From contig JXTC01000620.1 of assembly GCA_002914845.1 (NCBI GenBank), positions 1 to 64,000 of the forward strand: DNA of 64,000 nt, read 5' to 3'. Shown in pieces: positions 36,739 through 47,271 of this stretch (position 1 is the stretch's first letter; each line of letters starts with the position of its first letter). The notes under the pieces were generated by a model, which worked only from the letters and a program-made list of their open reading frames with translations, ran no database searches and was not told the DNA's origin. A program made the translations under genes and the position numbers. The DNA is from Trema orientale (taxonomy: Eukaryota > Streptophyta > Magnoliopsida > Rosales > Cannabaceae).

Positions 36739-39700
36739 ATGAGCAGCATAGGAACAGGGTACGATCTCTCCGTCACCACATTCTCTCCCGATGGCCGAGT
36801 CTTCCAGATCGAATACGCCGCCAAAGCCGTCGATAACAGCGGGTATTCCTTTCCTCTTTTCTTCTCTTCCCTTTCTGCTTGGTTCCCCAGAAAATACAAC
36901 TAAGAAAATCTCTCTTTCTCTCTCTCTCTCTCTTTTTTTTTTTTAGGGTTTTCATTCTTCGATTTGGTACTTTAGGACCCAAAATCTGGAAAAAAAAAAT
37001 TAAATTAAATTAAACCCTTGTTTTGCAGGACTGTTATTGGGATCAAATGCAAAGATGGCGTCGTTATGGTATTACTTTTCTTTTTCTTTTTTTTTTCTAC
37101 GTAATAAAACCCTTTTATTTGTTATTTTCGTAGAGTAATCGTTTAGTGGAAATTGGTGAATTTTTAGGGTGTGGAGAAGCTTGTAGCGTCGAAAATGATG
37201 TTGCCTGGTTCCAATAGAAGAATTCATTCCGTTCATCGACACTCCGGCATGGTACTTGCATTGCATCTATTCCCTCTCCGTTTTTGACTTCTTATCCAAG
37301 CAATTCTAACTCGGTATTTGTGTAATTGATTAGCCTAGAGCTCCAAAATCTGATATTTTGTATATTTTGTATACGTAATAATCACTAATCAGTTTCTAGA
37401 GATTTTTCAAGATTACACTTTGAGGCAATGGGGCCGATGGGTATTTACCTTTTTATTTTCGATTTTGGTTCCGACGCGTTTGCTAATGCTGTCCCAATTC
37501 TAGGCTGTTGCAGGCTTAGCCGCAGATGGTAGGCAAATTGTTGCCCGGGCCAAGTCTGAAGCTACTAACTATGAAAGGTTTGTTTTGTTCTCTAGAATAT
37601 CCCTATATTGCCCTAACTTTTACTTCCTCATTCCCTTTTGTGCGTGCATGAATCTTCTTCCCGTTCCTAATTTATTTGTTTGATGCATTTTTGAACACTC
37701 GTGCAATAATTTGTAAGCTGTTGGTCCAAGTTTAATTTAGCAGTTCTCGTGGTATTTATTCTATATAAGATGTCTTTCTGGTTGATTGTTTTCTCTCTTG
37801 GGGACACATCAAAAAGCATGCAAGGCTTAAAGTGGTAATATTGTACTTGAATTTTATTTTATTTTTTTTTTTGGTTGTCGATGATGGAGTACTTGTGATG
37901 ACATGAAAGGCTTTAATGTCATTTGAATTTGTTTTGATTGGTGGATTTTTAATGTTGTTCTTTAGTCTTTTCTTTGGTATTTTGTGTGTCTGTATATGAT
38001 CACATGATTATGTGTACGATGGAGAGCGTCGATCAAGACACAAATTCGAGGGAATGAGAAAGGAATTAATCCAGGAATAATGGTGGCCTTCGAAATGTGA
38101 ATAGTTCTTGCTGCATACTTTTTGTCATCTGACATGATTAACCCTGTTGTTTGGCTATTCGTGCAGTGTGTATGGTGAAGCGATTCCTGTCAAGGAACTT
38201 GCTGAGCGTGTTGCTAGCTATGTGCATCTATGCACCCTATATTGGTGGCTCAGGTTTGATGCTAAGTAGATGACTAATCCAATAAGTTTAATCACTCCAC
38301 CTTTTGTATACTAACGGAGTTATTTATTTTTCTGCAGACCTTTTGGGTGTGGAGTAATCCTTGGTGGCTATGACAGAGATGGACCACAATTATACATGGT
38401 TGAACCATCTGGAGTTTCTTACGTGAGTATTTTTTCTCCTGTGTTAATGTTATTTAGCAATCAGTCCTCTACCCTTTTCGAATGTTTTAATGTTTTCTCG
38501 GTATTTTCTATACTAATTTTGTTTTGCAATCTGCTCTAGAGGTACTTTGGTGCTGCAATTGGGAAGGGCAGGCAGGCGGCTAAGACGTAAGTTCAAAGCT
38601 TGTTGACCATTCATTTTGACCACACCCACAAGATGCTAAATTTTTTGATAAGTGTTTTCTTTTCTTCCTGTTTGGCAATTATTTTTGAACGTTGTCAATG
38701 TGGCCTTGGCTTATAGAAATTTGCTGTTTTACTTTTTAATTGAATTGTGTACCTTTTGTTGGGAGGCTTCCCCATTTGACTACCTGCTTCATGGGTTCTC
38801 TAGAATTTGATCTTATGACTTGCTGATGTATGTTAACGTGGAATTACAACACAAGTAAGTTCAAGAAGGAACTTAATTGGCATTTCTGATTTTTCTTTTT
38901 TAAGCAAAGTGATATTTCTGAATTATAATGATTAGTATTTTTAACATTGGAATTAAGTTAATGGGCCGTTCAAATCATATTAGTGTATCCAATTTATTAA
39001 CCTACACCATATAGGTTGCAGAATTTGTCTAGCAGTTGGTTAACTTGAATATTTTGCATGTGTGCATTGAAAAACAGAACTTTAGTCGGTGAAATGTATA
39101 GAACAGAAAATACAAGATCTTGGTAGGGTTTAAATACTCAACAAGTCATCTTGAACTTTATTAAAGGAGAATGGTTTATGTTTTTGGTCAAATTGAATGA
39201 GTCTTAAGTAGTCCCAAGTTTGATTTCATGATGCAGGCTGTTAAAATGTAAGTTAGCTTGATTTTGGATGTTTCCTGACCATAGGCGATCTAAAAAAATG
39301 GTGTGTTATGATGAATGAAATATTTTGAGCCCTCGTGGTGCATTTATATGCACAATGTGATGAGACTATAAGTTGTATGGTAATGGTGCACCCTTTTGGA
39401 GTTGGTCCTTGGAGTCTTGCTATATATATGTCTGGATCATTTCTTTCCCTTCTTTGGATATTTTCTTCCTCTAGCAGTTTAACCCCTCATATATTTTCCC
39501 ACTATTCCTGCCACTAGGCCCAATATACAGCGAAAAAACACACTTTTTTCAATATCATTGTGTCTTAACTTATTAAACCAGTCAGGAAGGGAATTGTATT
39601 TGTTGCTGTTCGTAATGATTCTCCATCAAATTCCGGGTTGGTCAGCCAGTCACAAATTAGTCTGTTGTAGATCTGCTATATCTTTTTAGTCTTCATTCTT

Positions 39701-42262
39701 TAACTCGTAGAAATCTTGGGATACAACTTTGTTCAGAAATATTAATTTCTGCAGAAGTATTTTGTAAGTTTTAGGTCTACCCTTGCTTATAAGACTACAT
39801 ATAATTCATTAATTCTTAAACTAACATATGCCACTCTAAAAGTGTTTTAATTTTAAGATGACATAGACCTTACTATAATACAAGACACGGCTTTGTTTAC
39901 TGTGACATGTGGGCCCACATTTTTTTTTTAATCCACTAAGACTCAAATTTGTATAGAACACAAAACAGCATCTAGATTCTTTCCTACTCATGGTCAGCAT
40001 TCAAATACATCTTGCCTTGGAGCTCCTCTGTAGCCAGAAACAAATGTATAGAAAAAGTGCTAAATAAGGTCATTTTCTGCTGTGTGCTTGACTAATATAC
40101 TAGCTCCTATACAGACATAATACGAAGTACCGTCTGTGCAAAAAAGAACAATGGCATGTGCACCTATGGACATAACATTATTGTTCTTTATTGGATGCTA
40201 TTGAGTTCACTTATGTTTACTTTTGCGAAAAGTGCATGTTTGTAAGTCTTATGAATCATCAAGCCTATTTATGTACTTTTTAAAAAAAAAAAAAAAAATA
40301 GTTATCTTAAATTTCTTATGGTAATTTTCATTCAAACAGATGCTTGAATGATAAGCGTGAATTGAACACATTATCTTGACTCGGCTTCATAATTCGAAAC
40401 TTGTTTCTGTGGCTAAAAATTAAATGCTGCATTATGTAACATACACCAATTGCATCTATATGCTGCTATGGGAACATTGTTTAATGAAATATGCATTGGC
40501 CATGATGGTGGATTGATTTTCCCTTTGCTACCATGACATGGACATGTTTCCCTCTTTATTACTGTAAAGTTATCTTGATTGTGTTTTGAATCTGCTGAAA
40601 AGACCTTTATTTTTTTTTTCTTTTTCTGATGGCAGAGAGATTGAAAAGTTAAAGCTTTCTGAGTTGACTTGTCGGCAAGGGATTATTGAAGTTGCAAAAA
40701 TGTGAGTGGCTTTGTTTGTACGTGTTGTTTTGTTTGATGATAAACTTCTATACCGCCGATCTTTTTTCTGACTAAATATGCCCTTGCATAAAATCATGAT
40801 TGGGGTTGCAAACTCAATGCTGTGAAACTGTGTTGTTTATATAGAGAGAGCTCATTCATGTGTGGGAAATAAATATGGAGGTGTTGCTGGCCAGAATGAA
40901 TACTTACGTTCCATTTAACACTTAGGGCATGTTTACTGATCCAAAATGGATAGAAAAGGGAATGGGAATGAGAAAGGGAAAAGGAAAGGGAAGGGGATTC
41001 TGTTTCATGTGTAACTAATTGGTATATAAACACATGAAAGGGAATCATAGCCTTTCCCATTCATTGTTTCCTATTCTTCTCCATTCCCTTTTCCCTCCAC
41101 TCCTTTTCCACTCATTCCCTTTACAGTTAGTAAACGTGGCCTTAAGTAAATATACTGTTAGATGCTTGACTTTACTTTTGGTAATGATTTAATATATGAT
41201 TGATGCTGAGCAGCATATATGGAATACATGACGAGGCCAAAGACAAGGACTTTGAATTGGAGATGAGCTGGGTTTGTGATGAATCAAACCGGCTTCATCA
41301 GAAGGTAACTCACTTTGCCTGATATATAGAAACTTGTATATATCGTCTGCTGTTTGTTTGCATCTGAACATTTCTTGTCATTCCTTAGTAATCCAACCAT
41401 GTTGACCGCAAGTATTCTTCTATTTAATTTTTATTTCTATTTTTATGTTACTCACTTTTACTTATATATTGAAACTTGTATATATCATTTGCTGTTTGTT
41501 TCCATCTCAACCTTTCTTGTCACATCTTACTAATCCAAACATGTTGACCGTAAGTTTTGTTTTGTTTTTTTAAATGAAAAAATAAAATAAAATAAAATAA
41601 AGCTAGTATTTTTTTTCCCCTTGCTCAAAGAGATTCCTATCAATTTAGATTTAAATTTCCCCCTTTAATTTCTTTTAAGCTTTATATGCGAAGCAAATTT
41701 TTAATTTTTTAGAGTTCAAGATTCGACTTTACTCCTTTGACAAAAAAAAATCACCTAGCAGTTGATACTACTGGAGGACACACCGCGCTGGCACATATAT
41801 AATATATCATGTCTCACATGCGCATTTAAAAGAAAAAAGGGAAAAACGGTTCACAATATGTATAGTGATCCAAGCAGTTCATCTATTACATCATTAACAT
41901 GCCATCAGCGCCTTGAAGAGGTAGGGGTAGGGGATGTGATGTTCTCCAAATTTTCATCGATAATGAAAATATATATAGCATTGTGGAATGGGATAACTCC
42001 TAACCAGAGTTTCCCGTGTTGAGTTAGTTGGCCTTTCATGTTCATTTTTGTGTTGTACTGTCTACTTGACTTTGATCGCACCTTGCTTCTGAAAACCAAC
42101 TGTGCTCCAATCCTTTTCTTTTTTCTTTTTTGAGAATCAACATAAACCAGTGTGCCTGAGAGCTGTGTTCGGAATTGTGTACTGTTTCAGGTTCCAGAAG
42201 ATCTTTTGGAGGAGGCTAAGGCAGCAGCTAAAGCAGCCTTGGAGGAAATGGATGCGGACTAA
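36739..42262 (+). CDS. PAG1: 20S proteasome subunit alpha-7 (alpha type-3)
   Basis: Ten exons: 36739-36842, 37029-37068, 37168-37251, 37504-37577, 38167-38253, 38338-38422, 38540-38586, 40636-40701, 41214-41304 and 42191-42262. All junctions are GT-AG and the joined frame gives 249 aa, the length usual for plant PAG1. The N-terminus has the alpha-subunit signature [20 protein letters not shown] (residues 7-26), which forms part of the gate of the core particle. Further family blocks are [30 protein letters not shown] and [20 protein letters not shown]. The acidic end [17 protein letters not shown] matches alpha-7. Alpha subunits have no active-site threonine. They build the outer heptameric rings in cytosol and nucleus. 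Intron 7 (38587-40635) is about 2 kb; intron 8 carries a Tourist-like MITE. Confidence 0.97.
40925..41141. mobile_element. Tourist-like MITE in PAG1 intron 8
   Basis: The ends are GGGCATGTTTACT and AGTAAACGTGGCC, imperfect terminal inverted repeats. TTA stands at 40922-40924 and 41142-41144. The TTA target duplication and the 217-bp size fit PIF/Harbinger-derived MITEs. The interior is purine-rich on the left and pyrimidine-rich on the right. Confidence 0.8.
41318..41570. repeat. Tandem duplication in PAG1 intron 9
   Basis: A segment of about 130 bp is present twice: GAAACTTGTATATATCGTCTG at about 41329 and GAAACTTGTATATATCATTTG at about 41469. Both are followed by CTGTTTGTTT, CTTTCTTGTCA-like words and CATGTTGACCG. 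Confidence 0.75.
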
Positions 42263-42640
42263 ATTGCTCGTAATATATTTAATTTTCCTTGGTGACAGTG
42301 GGACCGTTGAACACCAATTGAAAGAAATTTGTCAACGTGATATGATTCTGTGTGAGGTGTAGACCGTAGGATTCTGTTATTAACTGAGATTCTCATGCTT
42401 TATCTCAAACTTAATTTATTTTCATGACCTGTTTTCTCGTGTTACTTGGTTTTTTCTTCAGGGTATTTTCTCTCTACTTCAAGGATCTAATGCTTCATGG
42501 GCCCATTTTTTTTGTGTTTCCCCACAATGAACTTACATAATTTCCTCTCCTTTAGATTTCCAAATATGTTATGACCATTGGTAGACATGGCAAAACATCT
42601 CAGCAAGAGCATTTGAAAAAACCGAAACTTACCAAAACTT
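42263..42640 (+). other. 3' UTR of PAG1 and spacer
   Basis: The sequence after the stop has no open coding signal. A polyadenylation site cannot be placed exactly. AT-rich words suitable for a plant far-upstream element occur near 42360-42420. Confidence 0.35.
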
Positions 42641-43030
42641 ATAGGGAATAAATTACAAAAAAAATACCCTGAGGTTTGGGTATTTTTCAATTTAAACACT
42701 GAAGTATGGACTTTAAATTTGTGAAGATTAATACCTTGGACTAACATTTTGAATAAAATTAATACATTGAGTTGATATTTTGAATAACTACTAATAAAAG
42801 ACAATAATATTCTCAAAATTAAAAACAATAATTAGGATTAATCTGTTTTAGTGGATTATATTATTATTTTTTGTTTATTAAAATTGATCAAAATGTCAGT
42901 TTAAGGTATTAATTTTCAGAAATTTTTATTCTCAAGGTATTATTTTGTAGAGTCCAAACTACAGGATTTAAATTAGAGTAGGGTTTAAATTATAGAACAT
43001 TCAAATTTCAGGATATGTTTTTGCAGATCA
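42640..43030. mobile_element. Foldback MITE downstream of PAG1
   Basis: The left arm (about 42655-42790: ATACCCTGAGGTTTGGGTAT, TTAATACCTTGGACTAACATTTTGA) is matched in reverse complement by the right arm (about 42890-43025: AAAATGTCAGTTTAAGGTATTAA, CAAGGTATTATTTTGTAGAGTCCAAACT). The centre near 42790-42890 is AT-rich. Confidence 0.65.
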
Positions 43031-43042
43031 CCATGTTTATAT

Positions 43043-43305
43043 GACATGTTTACTAATTTGTAACGGAGAGAATAGAATGAGATATTTATATGACGCGTTT
43101 ATTAATTTGTAATGGAGAGAATAGAATGAGATATGAAAAGAATTTCTACTTATGTGTTTACGTACTAACAAGTCACGTATAAAAGAAGATTTACAAAAAA
43201 AGTCACACATGAAAGAAATCATAATCTTCCATTTCATTAATTTTTTCTCTAAAGACTTACTTTTCCCTCCTTTCCGTTTCCACTCGCTCATTAGTAAACA
43301 TGACC
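43043..43305. mobile_element. Tourist-like MITE with duplicated end
   Basis: The left end GACATGTTTACTAATTTG and the right end ATTAGTAAACATGACC are inverted. The family is that of the copies at 40925-41141 and 56905-57081. The first 55 bases or so are duplicated: the stretch TTTGTAACGGAGAGAATAG at about 43058 returns as TTTGTAATGGAGAGAATAG at about 43107. Confidence 0.65.
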
Positions 43306-44042
43306 ATAACTTGAAATCATACTCCACAAGAAAACCAAAAATTTAGAAGTGGCAGCCCACTTCATATTTTTAACTGACCGTATCGATACGTTGATTCCCT
43401 TTAAAAAATTTCCCTTTTAATGCGTACGTGTGAGCTAGCATGAAAACATTTCAGCTCTTTATTGCAGCAAAGGACTGCAACACATTCAGTAAAACAATCA
43501 GACTAATTCTTTAGGATTATAATTTAATTTTTCTTACTAGATCTAGGGATTTTACTTTAAATCAATTAAGCAACCTTTTTCTAAGATATTTTCAGTCATT
43601 AATCTAGTCTTACAACGATTTTAACCGACCACAGTGCAGTTAAAAAAGCAAAGAGCATTTGTAACAGTGATGTAGTTGTATGAATATGCCCAAAAAAGAA
43701 AATCCAAGTAGTTTTCCTTTGTTTCAACATACTGATGACCGGAATAGTTTTGTAGACGGTTTCAGCAATACCCATTTGTAAATGAAACTTACAAAAGTAC
43801 TAGATTAACTGACCAGAGAAAAAAAAAATGCCAAGTAGATTATCTTAGCAGAGTAGCACCATTTAATTGATGGCAATAAAGAACATCTTTCTTTTATGTT
43901 CAGTATTTGATGATTTACACCTTTATGGTCAAAAGATGGATACTGATATACATAACTAATCTAAACCAGAGCAAAATCATAATTTTTTATACATCAATGA
44001 TATGAAAAGAAATATTTTCAGCATGTCACCAACTTCATCGCT
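43306..44042. other. Intergenic DNA between convergent genes
   Basis: No gene was found. The right part (about 43850-44042) is probably the 3' UTR of the minus-strand gene ending at 44043. Confidence 0.45.
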
Positions 44043-46343
44043 CTAAGAGGAGGCGTTGCTCAGATCTGATGCGGAAGGTTCTGACTGAAATTGGGAATTG
44101 ACCTGAACCTGGGATTCTGAAGCCGGGCTCTCCGGCTGAACTGACGAGGATGGAACATTTTCAATTGGTGCTGAGGCTTGGATAATCTCTTGCGGCTTAA
44201 ACTTGTTGATGTAATAAGTTAGCGATGGCCCACTGTATTCTACCGTCTGGGCAGGAGGTGGAGAGTTCTTACTTACTTGAAGAAGTATTGATGAAGTTGC
44301 AGCAACTGCTATGAGAGCGACACCTGCAGCAATTGCTGCCGTGTTCTCAGCTCCATCTGCAGAGGAACCTGCACTTCCTGAACTTATTGCACTTTCTGCC
44401 ACATAAACTGCAGGCTGGAAAATTTAAAACTATTATTAACTCTATGATAGTTATTCTAGAATCCACCTAGTACAGGGGGGGGGGGGGGGGGGAAAAAGGG
44501 GGAAAGGGGGGGGGGGGGGGGAATAAGTGCAAAAAGGAAAATGCGCAAATCCATATGCACAGACAGCTGACTTTAGTTCATTAACAGTTTTGTTATTACC
44601 TGTCCTATATCCAAATCAGATTTTCATACTCAAGTGAACATTCTTTATCCACCATTTGAATTGCAAGTCTGTGTTAATCAAATTTTCCTAGATTCAAGCA
44701 CCAAGTATTCTCTAAATTAGTCTTGTGTCCCTAAAAGAAACAATAAGCTTCTAAACCGGCATAGCTTGAAATATGCAAGGCAATGGATGGAAGATGGGAG
44801 CTCTAAAAGAGGCTTGGTATAGAGTAGATGGGCTGATTTGGCTAGGTGAGTTGGGGACGGCTTTCTAATTCAGTGGGATTTTGATGGAGTGAATTCCTCC
44901 TACATTAGATTTTGTTGGAGAAAAACTCATGCAAATATATAGTCTGTAAAAAGTTCCCATGAAAAAGGAACCAAGTGTGCAACAAGAAGATAGGGAAAGA
45001 GAACCTTAACTTGTCTTAAGACAATTTAATTTAAAAACGTATTAAAGCAAGTAAAAATCATGTAGATGATAACTCAAGAAGCCTGTTCTAATAAGTTTGA
45101 TTATTATCAACTAAGCTTTTTCCTCCATTCAACGCTTTGTCAAATGTCAGCTTAGACAAACCATAAGTGTCACTTGAGTCGTTGTTGACTAACTCATTTT
45201 CATTATTTCGCCTTGGTAATCATATGTTATGTTCTTAATATCAATAATGACTTAAACCATTGAATTTTTTACAACAACTAAGGTCCTCAATAACAAAAGG
45301 TGAAGAACATGGAAAAACAATACAAATTGCAAGAGTTAGGCAATCACTAACCTCAACGGAATATATGTTCGTCTGCCCGGCAGTGTCCTTCTCAATATAT
45401 CCAGTCCAACCCTTCTTACGTGGGGGATATGTACCAATTACTTTGGTCTTCTCCCCAGCTAGCCATTCCACGCTGATCTTCCCAACCTATTTCAAACATC
45501 AACAAAAATACAGTCTTTATCTCTTGCTAATCTTTCATTCAGGTTGAACCTTAAGATGCATCAATAGCCAAACTAAGATAAAAATATATAGGAACAAGCA
45601 AGAGAACCAAAAGTTCACACCATACAGCCATAATTCTATATCCATTTATAAGAGAAAAATAATACTAGTAATACTAGTCCGGTACAATCCATTGTTAACA
45701 TGACTGACAAAATCTTTTATTATGAATATGTGAATGCTCATATTTATATAACGGAAGATACGCTTAATACGTCTTTAAACAAAGCTACCTGTTCCACTGT
45801 CCCTGATATTGTATATTTCAAAATCTCAGAACAACCCTTTTCCACTTTGGGGTTAAACAGAGTTCTACAACCAACTCACAAACCAAACTATGCGATTAAA
45901 TCCTGATATCGTATCCCAAAATTATTACACGAAATTTCTTGTTCATGAGGCTATATATAAAAATCCATATAAATATTATTGATTTCCGGATATAAAACAC
46001 AGAAAACCCATTTGCTCAATTCAATTATGCAAGAGCTTTTTACGTACCCATTGCAGAAACATATATATACAGCCAAAACAATAGAATTCATACATACATA
46101 CATACATACATACATGTATAGAATAAAAGGGAACTAACTGACCTCTTTATCAGGAGCACATTCTTCAACATTGCAGTCGGAGTCATCGGCGGAAGCTCTA
46201 AGAAGGAGAAGGTTGGAATTTTGAGGGTGATGGAGTCTGCGGAATCGACCCAAGTTGAAGAAGCTTCTCTGGGTAGGAATAGGAAATGTGCATGAGAATG
46301 AGTTTGCCGCAACCATTGGTTGTGCAGCACAACTACTCACCAT
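44043..46343 (-). CDS. MPH1: Thylakoid protein, MPH1-like (maintenance of photosystem II under high light)
   Basis: Three exons: 46343-46143, 45486-45352 and 44414-44043, joined by GT-AG introns into 235 aa. Residues 1 to about 50 are rich in S, F, R and lack acidic residues, as in a chloroplast transit peptide. Exon 2 holds a conserved block (SVEWLAGEKTKVIGTYPPRK, then GWTGYIEKDTAGQTNIYSVE). Residues about 137-158 (TAAIAAGVALIAVAATSSIL) form one membrane segment, and the tail is rich in P, S and Q. This is the architecture of the plant protein MPH1, a single-span thylakoid protein reported to help protect photosystem II in strong light. The assignment rests on recall of the conserved block and layout. 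Intron 2 contains a striking poly-G tract. Confidence 0.82.
44476..44521 (+). repeat. Poly-G tracts in MPH1 intron 2
   Basis: Two G runs of about 17-18 bases flank AAAAAGGGGGAAA. On the gene strand these are C runs. The sequence could form G-quadruplexes on the plus strand. Such runs are rare in this AT-rich window, and their exact length may be unreliable in sequencing. Confidence 0.8.
46090..46116. repeat. (CATA)n microsatellite in MPH1 intron 1
   Basis: About six CATA tetramers occur just inside intron 1 (45487-46142), close to the donor site of exon 1. Confidence 0.85.
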
Positions 46344-46537
46344 TCTTGAACAAGAAAGTAAAGAAGAAAAAGAAAGAAAGAAGGTCGAAAAGAAAATGGG
46401 AAGGAAAATTGGGGAAGGGCAGTTGTGGCCTTGCGAGAAGGTGTGGCAGTGTGTGGTGGTAGATGGATGTTGAGTTGGCTACGTGTCCACTCTCTCTACT
46501 CTTGCTAAAGAAATATCTTCCTCTTGCACACCACTGC
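46344..46537 (-). promoter_or_regulatory. 5' UTR and promoter-proximal region of MPH1
   Basis: The plus strand is purine-rich (AGAAAGAAAG), so the gene strand has the CT-rich leader common in plants. CTACGTGTCC near 46480 contains an ACGTG core, the centre of G-box and ABRE-type sites, fitting a light-responsive gene. The hAT MITE starts just upstream (46546). Confidence 0.4.
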
Positions 46538-46545
46538 ACCACATC

Positions 46546-47263
46546 TAGGGGTGTTCATGGCCGGTTTGGACGGTCTAAATCGTCAATCCAGAAACTAATC
46601 CGAATGTGCGGTTTGGTCGGTTTACCAATCCGTGCGGTTTGAGTTTGTCGATTCAAACCGGCCAAACCGCACCTACATTTTTGCGGCCGGTTTGGGCGGT
46701 TTCTGCGGTTTGAAAACTTACAAAATTTGAATTAACACAATATCAACTAAGCTCATATTATAATCATATTTCATCTAAAATATAAAGTCCAAATATAAAA
46801 CAAAACCATAACATAATTAAAAGCTATAACCAAATCGAAAGTCATAGTAAACTTAAATTTTAGTTACAACTTACAACTTAATCAAAATTGAATAATAAAG
46901 TTAAAGTCTTTAATCATAAATATATCATAACAACAAGACTTAAAGTCTAAAATACCATAAGTGTCTTAAGTAACATAATCCTAAATAACCTAAGAGTAAT
47001 CATTACTCAATTAGAATGAATAAGCTTAAATTTTTAACTATTAATATACATTTTTTTTTAAAAAAAATACATATACAAATTTATTGGTCGGTTCGGTTTG
47101 AATCCGACCAAATTTTTTTAAAACCGAAAATCAAACCGACCAAGTCGGTTTTCATATTTTCTAATCCGTAACCGGCCATTTAAGAAAAAAAACCGCACGG
47201 ATTGGGCGGTTTGGATTGGATTGGGCGGTTTCCACGGTTTGTCAGTTTTTTTGAACACCCCTA
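46546..47263. mobile_element. hAT-type non-autonomous element with 8-bp target duplication
   Basis: The ends are TAGGGGTGTTCA and TGAACACCCCTA, a perfect 12-bp terminal inverted repeat. ACCACATC is present at 46538-46545 and 47264-47271. The 8-bp duplication and TAGGG ends define hAT. Subterminal CGGTTTGG and CCGACCAAA words are repeated in inverted orientation, as expected for transposase-binding sites. No transposase is encoded in its 718 bp. Confidence 0.93.
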
Positions 47264-47271
47264 ACCACATC

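Noticed and set aside
42102-42362. Open frame overlapping the last PAG1 exon in another phase
   Set aside because: The exon 42191-42262 in the PAG1 phase gives the conserved alpha-7 C-terminus. The other phase has no similarity.
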